Of a stretch of DNA of 64,000 nt, positions 8,264 through 17,186 are shown piece after piece (positions within the stretch are counted from its first letter, which is position 1; the number at the start of each line of letters is the position of its first letter). This DNA is from Cyclobacteriaceae bacterium. Its GTDB lineage: Bacteria > Bacteroidota > Bacteroidia > Cytophagales > Cyclobacteriaceae. The position numbers and the translations under genes were made by a program. Under the pieces are notes generated by a model, which saw only the letters and a program-made list of their open reading frames with translations, was not told where the DNA came from and made no database searches. Location of the stretch: positions 511,001 to 575,000 of the forward strand of contig JAHBTY010000002.1 in the NCBI GenBank assembly GCA_019638355.1, written 5' to 3'.

Positions 8264-11200
8264 ATGTTTCTTATGCGATATGGAATCGTGTTGTTGATCT
8301 GCTTGCAGATTGGTGTGGCACAAGCACAATGGAAAAATCAATTGCCCCCCATGCAAATCAAGAAAGCACAAGGCGGCACCATTTGCTACCATAAACCTGA
8401 AGATTCAAATCTGATCATTCCTCCACCAGCCGCCTATGAAGCTTGGAAACGCAATCCATCAGCAAAAACTTCGGCAACTACATTTGAAGTTACTTATGTT
8501 AATTTCTCGACCGAAGCCCAATTGGCATTTCAAAAGGCTGTTGACATCTGGTCTGGTTTAATTGAAAGTCCGGTACCCATTCGCATTTTGGCTGTGTGGC
8601 AACCTATAAGCGGAAGTGCGTTAGGTGGTGCAGCCCCCGGAACATACATTCGCGATTTTGACGGAGCCCCCAAAGTATTAACCTGGTATCCGGTGGCATT
8701 AGCCGAAAAAATAACCGGCACCGAGTTTAATGCTGCCGATGCTCCCGATATTTTTGCTCAATTTAACAGCTCGTTCACCGATTGGTCTTTCAGAACAGAT
8801 GGAGTTGCTGTATCCGGCAAAACAGACCTGGTTTCAGTAGTACTACACGAGATTGGCCATGGATTAGGAATTACAAAAGCTTACGATGTAAACCCAACCC
8901 AGGGAATAGTATCGGATTTTCTATCAGGCCTCCACGTTCCGTACGATCATTTCATTGAAAATAATGCAGGCCTGAATCTGGTTCAAAATTTTGATCCGCC
9001 CTCTGCGCCTTTACGTGTGGAACTTACCAGTGGCGCCTTATTTTTCAGATCACCACTGCTTCCTAAAAACTCGGTTGATAACCGGGCAAGAATTTATGCT
9101 CCGGCTACGTTTGCCAGTGGTTCCAGTATTGCCCATTTAGATGAAAGTACTTACAACAATACATCCAATGCGTTAATGACACCCTTTATTGGTAATGCAG
9201 AAGTGATGCATAATCCTGGAACACTCGTAATGCGCATGCTGGCCGATATGGGTTGGGTGAACACACGCATTGTGCACACTGCTTTACCCAATACCGAAAA
9301 TGTTTCTTCATCATATCCGGTAGTTGTAACGTTACAAGCAGACACAAAAAATCAGGATGGCGGTGTTTATAGCTACAATGCAAACGAAGTGAAGTTGAAT
9401 TATACAACCAATGGCACAACCTTCACCGTTGTGTCCATGAATCCTACCGGGCAGCCCAATCAATTTTCTGCCAGTATTCCGAATGGATTTGCAGCCTATG
9501 GTTACTTCATTTCTGTAAAGGATAATCTTGATCGCACACTCGTAAAGCCCGGTATTTATACTGACGATGGTGCTGCACCCGTTCAACGATTTTTTTCGTT
9601 TGAAGCCGGGCCCGATACCAAAGCTCCCGAAATCAGTCATACCCCAAAAGGATTTCTACTTGCTACCGATACAGAATTAACCTTAGAGGCTAACATAACC
9701 GATAACATCGGCATTCTGAATGCCTTGCTCGAGTACCAGGTTAATACGGGGTCGCTGGCTACAGCACCCCTTACATTAATATCAGGCAATACATATAAAG
9801 TTACAATCCCGCTACCAGCCTTGTCGCAAGGCGATTTACTGAAATATAGAATAAAAGTTACCGATAACTCGGTTGCCCAAAATATTGGCGCGTTACCCTC
9901 GGCCTCAACTTTTTTTGAAGTGAACGTAGTAGGTCTTGCCCCCACTCAAGATTCATACGCAAATGATTTCAATAATACAGTAACAGCCAGTCAGGATTTT
10001 TTTGGCAGCCCTGAATTTTCTGTTCGAACGGAAACCGGATTTACTGATGGTGCCATTCATACAAACCATCCATATCCGGAAGGTCAGGGTTTCCCTAATA
10101 ATCGCTACGAGTGGGTTTATCAATTGCGTGTTCCCGTTCGGGTAAAAGCAGTAGATGCAACTATAAAGTTTGATGAGGTTGTGCTAATTGAACCTGGTGA
10201 AACAGGCGCAGCTTTTCCCAGTGAAGATTTTTATGACTATGTGGTTGTGGACGGTTCGAAAGATGGTGGAGTTACCTGGACAACTGTTGCTAATGGTTAC
10301 GACTCAAGAGACTTCGCCCCGTGGTTAACACGTTACAACAGCGCAAGCTCAGGCAACAACTCTACAGCCGTTGGTGATGCAACTTTATTCAGGTCACGAA
10401 CACTTAATCTTCAGGATAAATTTGATACGAATGACGAAGTAGTAATTCGATTCAGATTATTCAGCGACCCGGGTGCTGCCGGTTGGGGTTGGGCTATTGA
10501 TAATCTAAAAATTCAAATAGATGAAACACCACCCACGATACTTCACACGCATTTTGATTTTGTGCTTGCTACCGCTCCAAATATTCCACTAGTCATTCAA
10601 CCTTCAGATGCATCCGGGCTTAATCAGCTTTTTGTTGACGTAAAGGTTAACGGCAGTAGTGTTCAAACCGATGAAATTGAAATAAAGGAGAATGTAGTTC
10701 AGTACCAATCTTTCATCAGCGTACTTGGCGGATTTGAAGTCGGTGATAAAGTAGAGTACAGGATTCGTGCATCCGATTTAGCTGGCAATGAGACTATTCT
10801 CCCTGTATCTGGTTTTTTCCAGGTTCCGGTAATCAATTTCGGCACACCTGTAACACAATACATTACTGACTTCAATACAACCAATACAGATTTTGTAGGT
10901 AATTTTCTATCGATTACCCAACCATCCGGATTTTTAAATAATGGTGTACATACGCCTCACCCCTATCCAAATGGATTTGGGTTAACCAATAGCACTTCTT
11001 CTTATACGCTTACATTACTCAAACCGATTACGGTCAGTGCTACTAACCCATACATTCAGTTTAGTGAAATTGCACTAGTGGAGTACAGCGGAACGGCCAA
11101 CAAAGATTTTGTAGTAGTGGAAGGGTCGAGTGATGAAGGCGAAACCTGGCAGCAGTTGGTTGAGCCATATTCAGCCCGGTCGCTTACTGCCTGGAAAAAT

Positions 11201-11668
11201 ATTTTTGATGTTGGGGGATCGGGAACTGCCAACGCCTATCGAAACAGGTTAATCGATATAACCAGCTCAGGAGATTTTGAAGCTGGTGATAACGTGTTAA
11301 TCCGCTTCCGCATTTCAGCCGATGGTACCGGCAATGGCTGGGGCTGGTCGATGGATAACCTGAGTATTCAAGGGCCGGTTACCGGAGTGAAAGAATTTGC
11401 TGATTTATTGTTGTCGGTATATCCAAATCCTACTCATGGAGACTCATTTACATTGGAAGTAAAAGGTTTACCGGCTCAAATCAGTAAAGTACAAATTACA
11501 AATTTGCAAGGCCAGCGATTAATCAGTGATGAGTTATCCATTTCAGGAAGTACCGTTCGTAAAGAATTTAGTACTGCTGGTTGGGCCAATGGAGTCTATA
11601 TTGTTAGGCTTAATCTGGAAGATGGTAGTACCATCATCAAAAAGTTACTAAAACAAAATCAACAATAA
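8264..11668 (+). CDS. secreted metalloprotease-like multidomain protein with type IX sorting domain
   Basis: 1134 residues. Order: signal peptide (1-22); metalloprotease-like domain (about 60-330) with HEIGHGLG at H195/E196/H199 and a later AHLDE...LMTPF block that looks like a Met-turn; an Ig-like stretch; two copies of an Ig-like plus jelly-roll unit, the jelly rolls at about 563-752 and 866-1038, ending GWGWAIDNLKIQ and GWGWSMDNLSIQ; and a type A T9SS sorting domain from about 1045 (LSVYPNPTHGD ... NGVYIVRL). The third zinc ligand expected in HExxHxxGxxH/D is Lys205 here, so activity is uncertain. Export by the GldKLMN/PorP system in this window is likely. A second in-frame ATG lies three codons in. 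Confidence 0.88.
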   Translation: MFLMRYGIVLLICLQIGVAQAQWKNQLPPMQIKKAQGGTICYHKPEDSNLIIPPPAAYEAWKRNPSAKTSATTFEVTYVNFSTEAQLAFQKAVDIWSGLIESPVPIRILAVWQPISGSALGGAAPGTYIRDFDGAPKVLTWYPVALAEKITGTEFNAADAPDIFAQFNSSFTDWSFRTDGVAVSGKTDLVSVVLHEIGHGLGITKAYDVNPTQGIVSDFLSGLHVPYDHFIENNAGLNLVQNFDPPSAPLRVELTSGALFFRSPLLPKNSVDNRARIYAPATFASGSSIAHLDESTYNNTSNALMTPFIGNAEVMHNPGTLVMRMLADMGWVNTRIVHTALPNTENVSSSYPVVVTLQADTKNQDGGVYSYNANEVKLNYTTNGTTFTVVSMNPTGQPNQFSASIPNGFAAYGYFISVKDNLDRTLVKPGIYTDDGAAPVQRFFSFEAGPDTKAPEISHTPKGFLLATDTELTLEANITDNIGILNALLEYQVNTGSLATAPLTLISGNTYKVTIPLPALSQGDLLKYRIKVTDNSVAQNIGALPSASTFFEVNVVGLAPTQDSYANDFNNTVTASQDFFGSPEFSVRTETGFTDGAIHTNHPYPEGQGFPNNRYEWVYQLRVPVRVKAVDATIKFDEVVLIEPGETGAAFPSEDFYDYVVVDGSKDGGVTWTTVANGYDSRDFAPWLTRYNSASSGNNSTAVGDATLFRSRTLNLQDKFDTNDEVVIRFRLFSDPGAAGWGWAIDNLKIQIDETPPTILHTHFDFVLATAPNIPLVIQPSDASGLNQLFVDVKVNGSSVQTDEIEIKENVVQYQSFISVLGGFEVGDKVEYRIRASDLAGNETILPVSGFFQVPVINFGTPVTQYITDFNTTNTDFVGNFLSITQPSGFLNNGVHTPHPYPNGFGLTNSTSSYTLTLLKPITVSATNPYIQFSEIALVEYSGTANKDFVVVEGSSDEGETWQQLVEPYSARSLTAWKNIFDVGGSGTANAYRNRLIDITSSGDFEAGDNVLIRFRISADGTGNGWGWSMDNLSIQGPVTGVKEFADLLLSVYPNPTHGDSFTLEVKGLPAQISKVQITNLQGQRLISDELSISGSTVRKEFSTAGWANGVYIVRLNLEDGSTIIKKLLKQNQQ

Positions 11669-11683
11669 CCTGAAGACGGTTAT
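11664..11683. terminator. weak bidirectional hairpin between convergent genes
   Basis: ATAACC and GGTTAT arms surround TGAAGAC in the short gap between the secreted protein gene and the convergent acyl-CoA dehydrogenase gene. The stem is short and has no clear T tract, so it is only a possible terminator. Confidence 0.3.
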
Positions 11684-12816
11684 CGCAGCAACTCTCTTGA
11701 GATAACCATCTTCTGAATTTCCGTAGTGCCTTCATAGATTTGAGTGATCTTGGCATCGCGCATCAAGCGCTCTACATGAAACTCTTTTACATAGCCATAA
11801 CCACCGTGTATCTGCACGGCTTCGGTTGTTACTTCTTGGGCAATTTGCGAAGCATATAATTTTGCCATGGCCGCTGCTTTCACAAAATCCTTCTTTTGAT
11901 CTTTCAAACAGGCGGCTTTCCAAATGAGCAAGCGAGCCGAATCGATTTTAGTTGCCATGTCAGCAAGTTTAAACTGAATGGCTTGATGTTCGGAAAGATG
12001 TTTGCCAAATGCCTTTCTTTCTTTTGCATACTTCACTGCCAGTTCGTACGCACCGGAGGCAATGCCTAATGCTTGTGCTGCTATTCCAATCCGTCCGCCA
12101 TTCAGGGTGGTCATGGCGAATGTAAAACCAAAACCATCATCGCCAATTCGATTGGCTTTTGGCACTTTTACATCACTGAACATAAGCGAATGTGTATCAG
12201 ACCCGCGGATGCCCATCTTATCTTCCTTTTTACCCACCACAAATCCGGGCATACCTTTTTCCACAATCAAGGCATTGATGCCCTTATGTCTTTTGGCAGC
12301 ATCGGTTTGTGCAATTACAATGTACGTGCTGGCACTGTTGCCATTGGTAATCCAGTTCTTGGTCCCGTTCAGTAAATAATAATCACCTTTATCTTCGGCA
12401 GTGGTGCGCTGGCTGGTGGCGTCCGAACCTGCTTCCGGTTCTGAAAGACAGAATGCACCAATACCCTGTGCGGCCAAAGGCTTTAGGTATTTTTCTTTTT
12501 GTTCTTCCGATCCAAAACGTTCAAGGCCCCAACACACCAATGAATTATTTACCGACATGCACACGGAAGCGGAAGCATCTACCTTGGAAATTTCTTCCAT
12601 TGCCAACACATACGATACGGTATCCATGCCACCACCATTGTATTTAGGATCCACCATCATACCCATGAAGCCAAGCTCGCCCATCTTTTTGATTTGAGCG
12701 GTGGGAAACTTTTGTTCCGTATCGCGTTCAATCACACCGGGTAATAGTTCAGTTTGGGCAAAATCGCGGGCAGCGGCTTGTACGGCTAATTGTTCTTCGG
12801 TAAGATCGAAATTCAT
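11680..12816 (-). CDS. acyl-CoA dehydrogenase
   Basis: A 378-residue FAD-dependent acyl-CoA dehydrogenase that would introduce the alpha-beta double bond in acyl-CoA thioesters during beta-oxidation or branched-chain amino-acid breakdown. Visible signatures: the flavin-binding CLSEPEAGSDA block, the WITNG motif, and the C-terminal QIHGGYGYVKEFHVERLMRD followed by YEGTTEIQ, with the catalytic-base Glu at about residue 362, the short/medium-chain position. Full length. It starts MNFDLTEEQL and is separated from the upstream yugP-like gene by a clear terminator, so it is probably monocistronic. Confidence 0.95.
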   Translation of the reverse strand: MNFDLTEEQLAVQAAARDFAQTELLPGVIERDTEQKFPTAQIKKMGELGFMGMMVDPKYNGGGMDTVSYVLAMEEISKVDASASVCMSVNNSLVCWGLERFGSEEQKEKYLKPLAAQGIGAFCLSEPEAGSDATSQRTTAEDKGDYYLLNGTKNWITNGNSASTYIVIAQTDAAKRHKGINALIVEKGMPGFVVGKKEDKMGIRGSDTHSLMFSDVKVPKANRIGDDGFGFTFAMTTLNGGRIGIAAQALGIASGAYELAVKYAKERKAFGKHLSEHQAIQFKLADMATKIDSARLLIWKAACLKDQKKDFVKAAAMAKLYASQIAQEVTTEAVQIHGGYGYVKEFHVERLMRDAKITQIYEGTTEIQKMVISRELLR

Positions 12817-12849
12817 AGGTAGTATGGTTTACAACTTCAAAGTAAACAA

Positions 12850-12879
12850 AAAAAGAAGCCTGAGGGTTAGCTCAGGCTT
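12850..12879 (-). terminator. intrinsic terminator after the YugP-like gene
   Basis: On the minus strand, AAGCCTGAG-ctaacc-CTCAGGCTT is a perfect 9-bp stem followed by a CTTTTTTTG run. It lies 24 bases after the YugP-like stop and before the acyl-CoA dehydrogenase start, closing the panC operon. Confidence 0.85.
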
Positions 12880-12902
12880 GCAATTTATAGTTATAAGTTT
12901 AA

Positions 12903-13604
12903 TTAGTCTCGCCTTCCAAGAAAGATCATTACATAGTATAACAACATCGTGATGGCCCCAATGGCAGCAACTACATAAGTCATAGCAGCCGCGTTTAAAG
13001 CATCTTTAGCCATTTCATGCTCTTGGCGTGTTACTATACCTCTTGATTCTACCCAGGCCAGTGCTCTGTTACTTGCATCAAACTCTACGGGCAATGTTAC
13101 CAATGCAAACAGTGCAAACACACCATAACACGCAATGATAACCATTAACGCCAGATCGTATGAGAAAATACCTTGTAAAAAGTAAGCTCCGAACATCATA
13201 CCCAGAAAAACGAAATTAATAACCTTAGCACTGATGTTTTGAATGGGAACCATAGCCGATCGAAATTGCAACCAACTGTATGCTTTTGCATGTTGTACGG
13301 CATGGCCACATTCGTGGGCAGCAACTGCAGTAGCTGCGGCATTACGGCCATGGTAAACATCGTGGCTTAAGTTAACGGTTTTGTTGGCTGGATTGTAATG
13401 ATCGGTTAATTGGCCTTCAACCGAAATAACCTGTACATCATGAATACCATTGTCGGCCAGCATGAGCCTGGCAATCTCGGCTCCGGTTAAATCTTTTGTT
13501 AACCGGATTTCGGAATACTTCTTAAACTTATTCTTCAAGCGCGAGCTTACAATCCAGCCCAACAACATGAAAATACCGGTGATAATTAATGCTCCAAAAT
13601 TCAT
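12903..13604 (-). CDS. YugP-type zinc metallopeptidase, membrane-bound
   Basis: A 233-residue membrane protein of the zinc-peptidase family typified by Bacillus YugP. The zinc site is AHECGHAVQHA (H97, E98, H101). Hydrophobic helices lie at about residues 3-20, 120-165 and 205-228. The substrate is unknown; relatives are presumed membrane-protein proteases. It starts 12 bases after rfaE2 on the minus strand and is the last gene of the panC-panD-flippase-rfaE2 run. Confidence 0.9.
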   Translation of the reverse strand: MNFGALIITGIFMLLGWIVSSRLKNKFKKYSEIRLTKDLTGAEIARLMLADNGIHDVQVISVEGQLTDHYNPANKTVNLSHDVYHGRNAAATAVAAHECGHAVQHAKAYSWLQFRSAMVPIQNISAKVINFVFLGMMFGAYFLQGIFSYDLALMVIIACYGVFALFALVTLPVEFDASNRALAWVESRGIVTRQEHEMAKDALNAAAMTYVVAAIGAITMLLYYVMIFLGRRD

Positions 13605-13616
13605 ACACTTATTTGT

Positions 13617-14099
13617 TTACGTTTTCTTAATCTTTTCAACAATTCGAGTGGTTGAATAACCCTGAACAAAGTCAATGGTTTTCACTTCACCTCCGGCCTG
13701 TTTTACAACATCTGCGCCAATAATATTCTCTGTCAAATAGTCACTTCCTTTTACTAAAATATCAGGAACCAACTCCGAAATCAAGGCCAGTGGAGTATCT
13801 TCATTAAAAAGCACTACCAGATCAACAAACTGCATTGCAGCCAACACGCGCGCCCTGGAGTTTTCATCTTGTAATGGCCGTTCAGGGCCTTTAAATCTCG
13901 AAACTGAGTTGTCGGAGTTCAAACCCAGTACTAATCGATCACCCAAATTTCTGGCTTTTTCCAGATAATCAACATGCCCTAAATGAACCAAATCGAAACA
14001 TCCATTGGTGAATACCACCTTTTGTCCGTTAAGTTTCCAGGCCTTAACGCGTGCTTTTGCTTCTGTACTCGAAACTATTTTGCTGGCTGTTTTTTCCAT
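13617..14099 (-). CDS. rfaE2: D-glycero-beta-D-manno-heptose 1-phosphate adenylyltransferase
   Basis: A 160-residue nucleotidyltransferase corresponding to the C-terminal half of HldE. It would transfer AMP to heptose 1-phosphate on the way to ADP-heptose for lipopolysaccharide. The cytidylyltransferase-like signature is clear: [19 protein letters not shown] (HxGH), then [17 protein letters not shown] and the C-terminal [11 protein letters not shown]. It overlaps the upstream flippase-like gene by 25 bases, indicating coupled translation. The separate kinase half (RfaE1) is not in the window. Confidence 0.94.
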   Translation of the reverse strand: MEKTASKIVSSTEAKARVKAWKLNGQKVVFTNGCFDLVHLGHVDYLEKARNLGDRLVLGLNSDNSVSRFKGPERPLQDENSRARVLAAMQFVDLVVLFNEDTPLALISELVPDILVKGSDYLTENIIGADVVKQAGGEVKTIDFVQGYSTTRIVEKIKKT

Positions 14100-15073
14100 C
14101 GTATTAAAGCATAGCTGATGATCAAAGATATTATTCCGCCCGCAATCATTACAAAAGTTTGCCAGCCGTGAAAAATAAAAACAAAAGCGATGGCATCGGC
14201 CTGTGGCAAGCTGTATAACGTTACCAGCCCCAAGGGAACCAACGTATGGTACGATCCCGCTCCACCCGGTAAAGGGGCGGCCATGGCAATAGCCCCAATT
14301 GCAAACAAGGTTAATACTGCACTCATACCCAACCCACTTGTTTCAGGAAACGCAAGTACTACAAGGTAACTCATTAAAAAATATAAGGCCCAGATTCCAA
14401 TGGAATAGAAAATAAAAAGTGCTTTGTTAGTTAAGCGAAAAACAGATAAAAGCCCGTCTTTAAATCCGAGAAATAAATTTTTAAGCTTTTCATTTCTACG
14501 AATAAGATAAACTGCAGCAAGCAACGCTGCTATCCCGGCAACACCTATTAAAATCCAAATGGTGTATGATTTTTCGCCCGATGCAAAAGGTAATGACTCA
14601 ATAAAACCTTTCAGTTTTTCCCACTCTATAAAAAATGAAAGCGCTATCAGCGTAAGCAAGCACAACAGGTCGATCAAACGCTCTACTACTACAGTTCCAA
14701 ACGATACTTCAATTGGAGTTTGTTCTAGTTTGTACAAGTTGTAGCAGCGCGATACTTCACCTCCGCGTGGCACTGCCAGGTTAACGAGGTAGCCAATCAT
14801 CAATGAAAGAAAGCTGCTGCTCAACGAAACATGGCTTCGGGTTGGTGCTAACAACATTCGCCAGCGCTCAGCCCGCAATACATGGCTGGCCATTGCTACC
14901 ACTGCCATTAGCAACAAGTAACCTTTGTTACATTTTTTCCAGGCATTCCACAAAAACTCAGATTTATTTTCGCCCTCCGCTACCACCAAGCCACGCAACG
15001 AAAGCCATAAAAGCAAAACCGTAATTGAAAAAATTACGAGGTATTGTAAAGCTGATTTTAGTTTGGGATGCAA
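14075..15073 (-). CDS. lysylphosphatidylglycerol synthase-type transmembrane (flippase-like) protein
   Basis: A 332-residue integral membrane protein of the UPF0104/LPG-synthase transmembrane family. It has about eight hydrophobic helices and the family blocks [35 protein letters not shown] and [15 protein letters not shown]. There is no C-terminal aminoacyl-transferase domain, so it is not a complete MprF. Stand-alone members are thought to move lipids or lipid-linked sugars across the membrane. It begins two bases after panD and overlaps rfaE2, which suggests a role in envelope lipid or LPS handling. Confidence 0.88.
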   Translation of the reverse strand: MHPKLKSALQYLVIFSITVLLLWLSLRGLVVAEGENKSEFLWNAWKKCNKGYLLLMAVVAMASHVLRAERWRMLLAPTRSHVSLSSSFLSLMIGYLVNLAVPRGGEVSRCYNLYKLEQTPIEVSFGTVVVERLIDLLCLLTLIALSFFIEWEKLKGFIESLPFASGEKSYTIWILIGVAGIAALLAAVYLIRRNEKLKNLFLGFKDGLLSVFRLTNKALFIFYSIGIWALYFLMSYLVVLAFPETSGLGMSAVLTLFAIGAIAMAAPLPGGAGSYHTLVPLGLVTLYSLPQADAIAFVFIFHGWQTFVMIAGGIISLIISYALIRWKKQPAK

Positions 15074-15075
15074 GG

Positions 15076-15423
15076 TTAACTCAGCAAATTATCAGGTCCG
15101 GGAAAAATAAGTGCGGGTTTAAAGGTACGCGCTTCTTCCAATTCCATCGAAGCATAGGAGATAATTATTACCACATCGCCCACTTGCGCTTTGCGTGCAG
15201 CCGGGCCATTCAGGCAAATGGTGCCGGAGTTGCGTTCGCCTTTAATCACATAAGTCTCCAATCGTTCACCATTGTTAATGTTTACAACTTGTACTTTCTC
15301 GCCTTCTATCAGGTTGGCTCCGTCCATCAGCGTTTCATCTATGGTAATGCTACCTACATAATGTAGTTCGGCTTGTGTAATCTTAACACGATGAATTTTG
15401 GATTTTAAAACTTCTATTCTCAT
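15076..15423 (-). CDS. panD: aspartate 1-decarboxylase
   Basis: Makes beta-alanine from L-aspartate for pantothenate synthesis. The 115-residue length is right for the pyruvoyl-dependent enzyme, and the self-cleavage site is present as HYVGSITID, with cleavage expected between Gly24 and Ser25 to give the pyruvoyl group. Conserved LNGPAARK and [10 protein letters not shown] follow. It overlaps panC by four bases (ATGA-type junction), so the two pantothenate genes are coupled. Confidence 0.97.
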   Translation of the reverse strand: MRIEVLKSKIHRVKITQAELHYVGSITIDETLMDGANLIEGEKVQVVNINNGERLETYVIKGERNSGTICLNGPAARKAQVGDVVIIISYASMELEEARTFKPALIFPGPDNLLS

Positions 15424-16262
15424 TCGGTAAGTATCAAATTATCTATCAAACGCACTTCGCCTACATAACCAGCTATTAGTAAGATGCTTTGTGTGGTAAC
15501 GTTTTTTAAGAGCGATAAGTTTGCGGTATCAGCCAAAGCCAGGTATTCAAGTTTAATTTCAGGCTGGTTTTCGCAGATACTTTTTACCTCGGCCTTCACA
15601 ACTTCAAATGCAACACCGGCATGTAAGCGGGCACGGGCTTGTTGCAGGCTTTGATAAAATACAAGGGCACGTTTTCTTTGTGCAGACGTAAGCCGGGTAT
15701 TGCGCGATGACATTGCCAGGCCATCGGGTTCGCGCACAATGGGCATGCACCTAAGTTGCACGTTAAAGTTTAAATCTGCTACAAGTTTGCTTACTATCAA
15801 GTACTGCTGAAAATCTTTTTGGCCGAAGTAAGCTTTATCGGGCCGCACAATATTCAACAACTTTGAAACAACCAATGCTACCCCACTAAAGTGGCCCGGC
15901 CTAAATTCACCTTCCAAAGTTTTATCCAACAGACCAAAATCAAACCGGATGTGATCTGGATGCGGGTACATTTCTGTATGGGTAGGACAAAACAATACAT
16001 CGCAGCCAGCTTGCTCCAGCATAGCAATATCCTGATCCAATGTGTTGGGATATTTGGCCAGATCGGCAGGGTTATTAAACTGAGTCGGATTCACATAAAT
16101 GCTGCACACTGTATAGTTGCATTCCTGGTGCGAAGCGGCTATTAAGGCCAAATGACCTGCGTGCAAAGCACCCATGGTGGGCACAAAACCAATTAAACCG
16201 GCAGGCTGACGAATTTGCTTTAAATAGGTTCTTAAAGACTCTATCTCCTTAAAAATCTTCAT
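15420..16262 (-). CDS. panC: pantothenate synthetase (pantoate--beta-alanine ligase)
   Basis: Joins pantoate and beta-alanine with ATP to form pantothenate. The 280-residue protein has [15 protein letters not shown] (HxGH, H34 and H37), the [11 protein letters not shown] and FGQKDFQQ blocks, and the KMSKS-equivalent [10 protein letters not shown]. First gene of the minus-strand run panC-panD-flippase-rfaE2-yugP and divergent from the starch-synthase-like gene across an intergenic stretch of about 120 bases. Confidence 0.97.
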   Translation of the reverse strand: MKIFKEIESLRTYLKQIRQPAGLIGFVPTMGALHAGHLALIAASHQECNYTVCSIYVNPTQFNNPADLAKYPNTLDQDIAMLEQAGCDVLFCPTHTEMYPHPDHIRFDFGLLDKTLEGEFRPGHFSGVALVVSKLLNIVRPDKAYFGQKDFQQYLIVSKLVADLNFNVQLRCMPIVREPDGLAMSSRNTRLTSAQRKRALVFYQSLQQARARLHAGVAFEVVKAEVKSICENQPEIKLEYLALADTANLSLLKNVTTQSILLIAGYVGEVRLIDNLILTE

Positions 16263-16314
16263 TTTCAGCCATTTTTGAAGGGTGGCAAATATAGGCCTAA
16301 TGAATGAAGTTTAG

Positions 16315-16345
16315 TTGAAGAAGGGGTTAAAATTCCGTACTTTTG
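16315..16345 (+). promoter_or_regulatory. Bacteroidota-type promoter for the glgA-like/DUF4270/glmS genes
   Basis: TTG at 16315-16317 and TACTTTTG at 16338-16345 fit the Bacteroidota -33 TTG / -7 TAnnTTTG promoter with a 20-base spacer. It lies 38 bases before the chosen start at 16383, in the divergent gap with panC. Confidence 0.65.
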
Positions 16346-16382
16346 TAGTCCTATTTTGCATTCTGAACTAAAAATCACAATT

Positions 16383-17186
16383 ATGTCTAAAATCCGTATT
16401 CTTTATGTAGCCAGCGAGATCAATCCATTTCTACAGACTACGGAAGTTTCTGAATTTGTTAGAAAACTTCCACAAGCCATGCAGGAAAAAGGAATGGAGA
16501 TTCGGATTCTGGTGCCGCGGTTTGGGTTGATTAATGAGAGAAAGAATCGGTTACACGAGGTAGTGCGACTTTCAGGAATTAACATTGCTGTAGGCGATGA
16601 GGAAAAGCCCTTGATCATTAAAGTAGCTTCTATCCCAAATGCCAAATTGCAGGTGTATTTTATTGACAACGAAGATTACTTTCATCGTAAACATGTTTTC
16701 CACGATAAGGAAAATAAGTTTTATGAAGATAATGATGAACGCGCCATTTTCTTTTGCAAAGGTGTAATTGAAACCGTACGCAAATTAGGATGGGCTCCCG
16801 ATATTGTACATTGCAACGATTGGATAACCAGCTTCATCCCATTGTATCTGAAAACAACGTACAAAAACGATCCCCTATTTAAGCATACAAAAACGGTTTT
16901 TACGATTTATAACAACAGCTTTACCCATAAGTTTAAAGGCGACTTAATGGGCAAAGTGCGCATGATGGATATTGAAGATAATATGTTGGGCCACTTGAAA
17001 ACTGGTGATTACGAAGGCTTTATTAAATTAGGCGCGCAATTCTCGGATGTGGTTTCTACAGCCGGGGACAATAAAAAGTTGGAAGGATTAGTTAAGAAGC
17101 TAAAAGAGACAAAAGTTGAAACCATTGAGAAAGACGATAACTACACCGAATCGTTCTACAACCTTTATACAGAGTTGGTGGGCTAA
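16383..17186 (+). CDS. starch/glycogen synthase catalytic-domain protein, short form
   Basis: A 267-residue protein corresponding only to the N-terminal half of GT5 glycogen/starch synthases (KIRILYVASEINPF, IRILVPRFGLINERKNRLHEV, PDIVHCNDWITSFIPLYLK). A full synthase has about 480 residues with a C-terminal ADP-glucose-binding half, which is absent. The usual KxGGLADV substrate loop is replaced by TTEVSEFVRKLP. I therefore doubt it is a working synthase. A TTG/ATG extension to 16356 is possible, but MSKIRILYVAS is the natural start and lies at the expected distance from the promoter. The next gene starts inside its 3' end. Confidence 0.85.
   Translation: MSKIRILYVASEINPFLQTTEVSEFVRKLPQAMQEKGMEIRILVPRFGLINERKNRLHEVVRLSGINIAVGDEEKPLIIKVASIPNAKLQVYFIDNEDYFHRKHVFHDKENKFYEDNDERAIFFCKGVIETVRKLGWAPDIVHCNDWITSFIPLYLKTTYKNDPLFKHTKTVFTIYNNSFTHKFKGDLMGKVRMMDIEDNMLGHLKTGDYEGFIKLGAQFSDVVSTAGDNKKLEGLVKKLKETKVETIEKDDNYTESFYNLYTELVG

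Noticed and set aside
16383-17186. A complete glycogen synthase (glgA)
   Set aside because: The C-terminal nucleotide-sugar-binding half and the normal substrate loop are missing.
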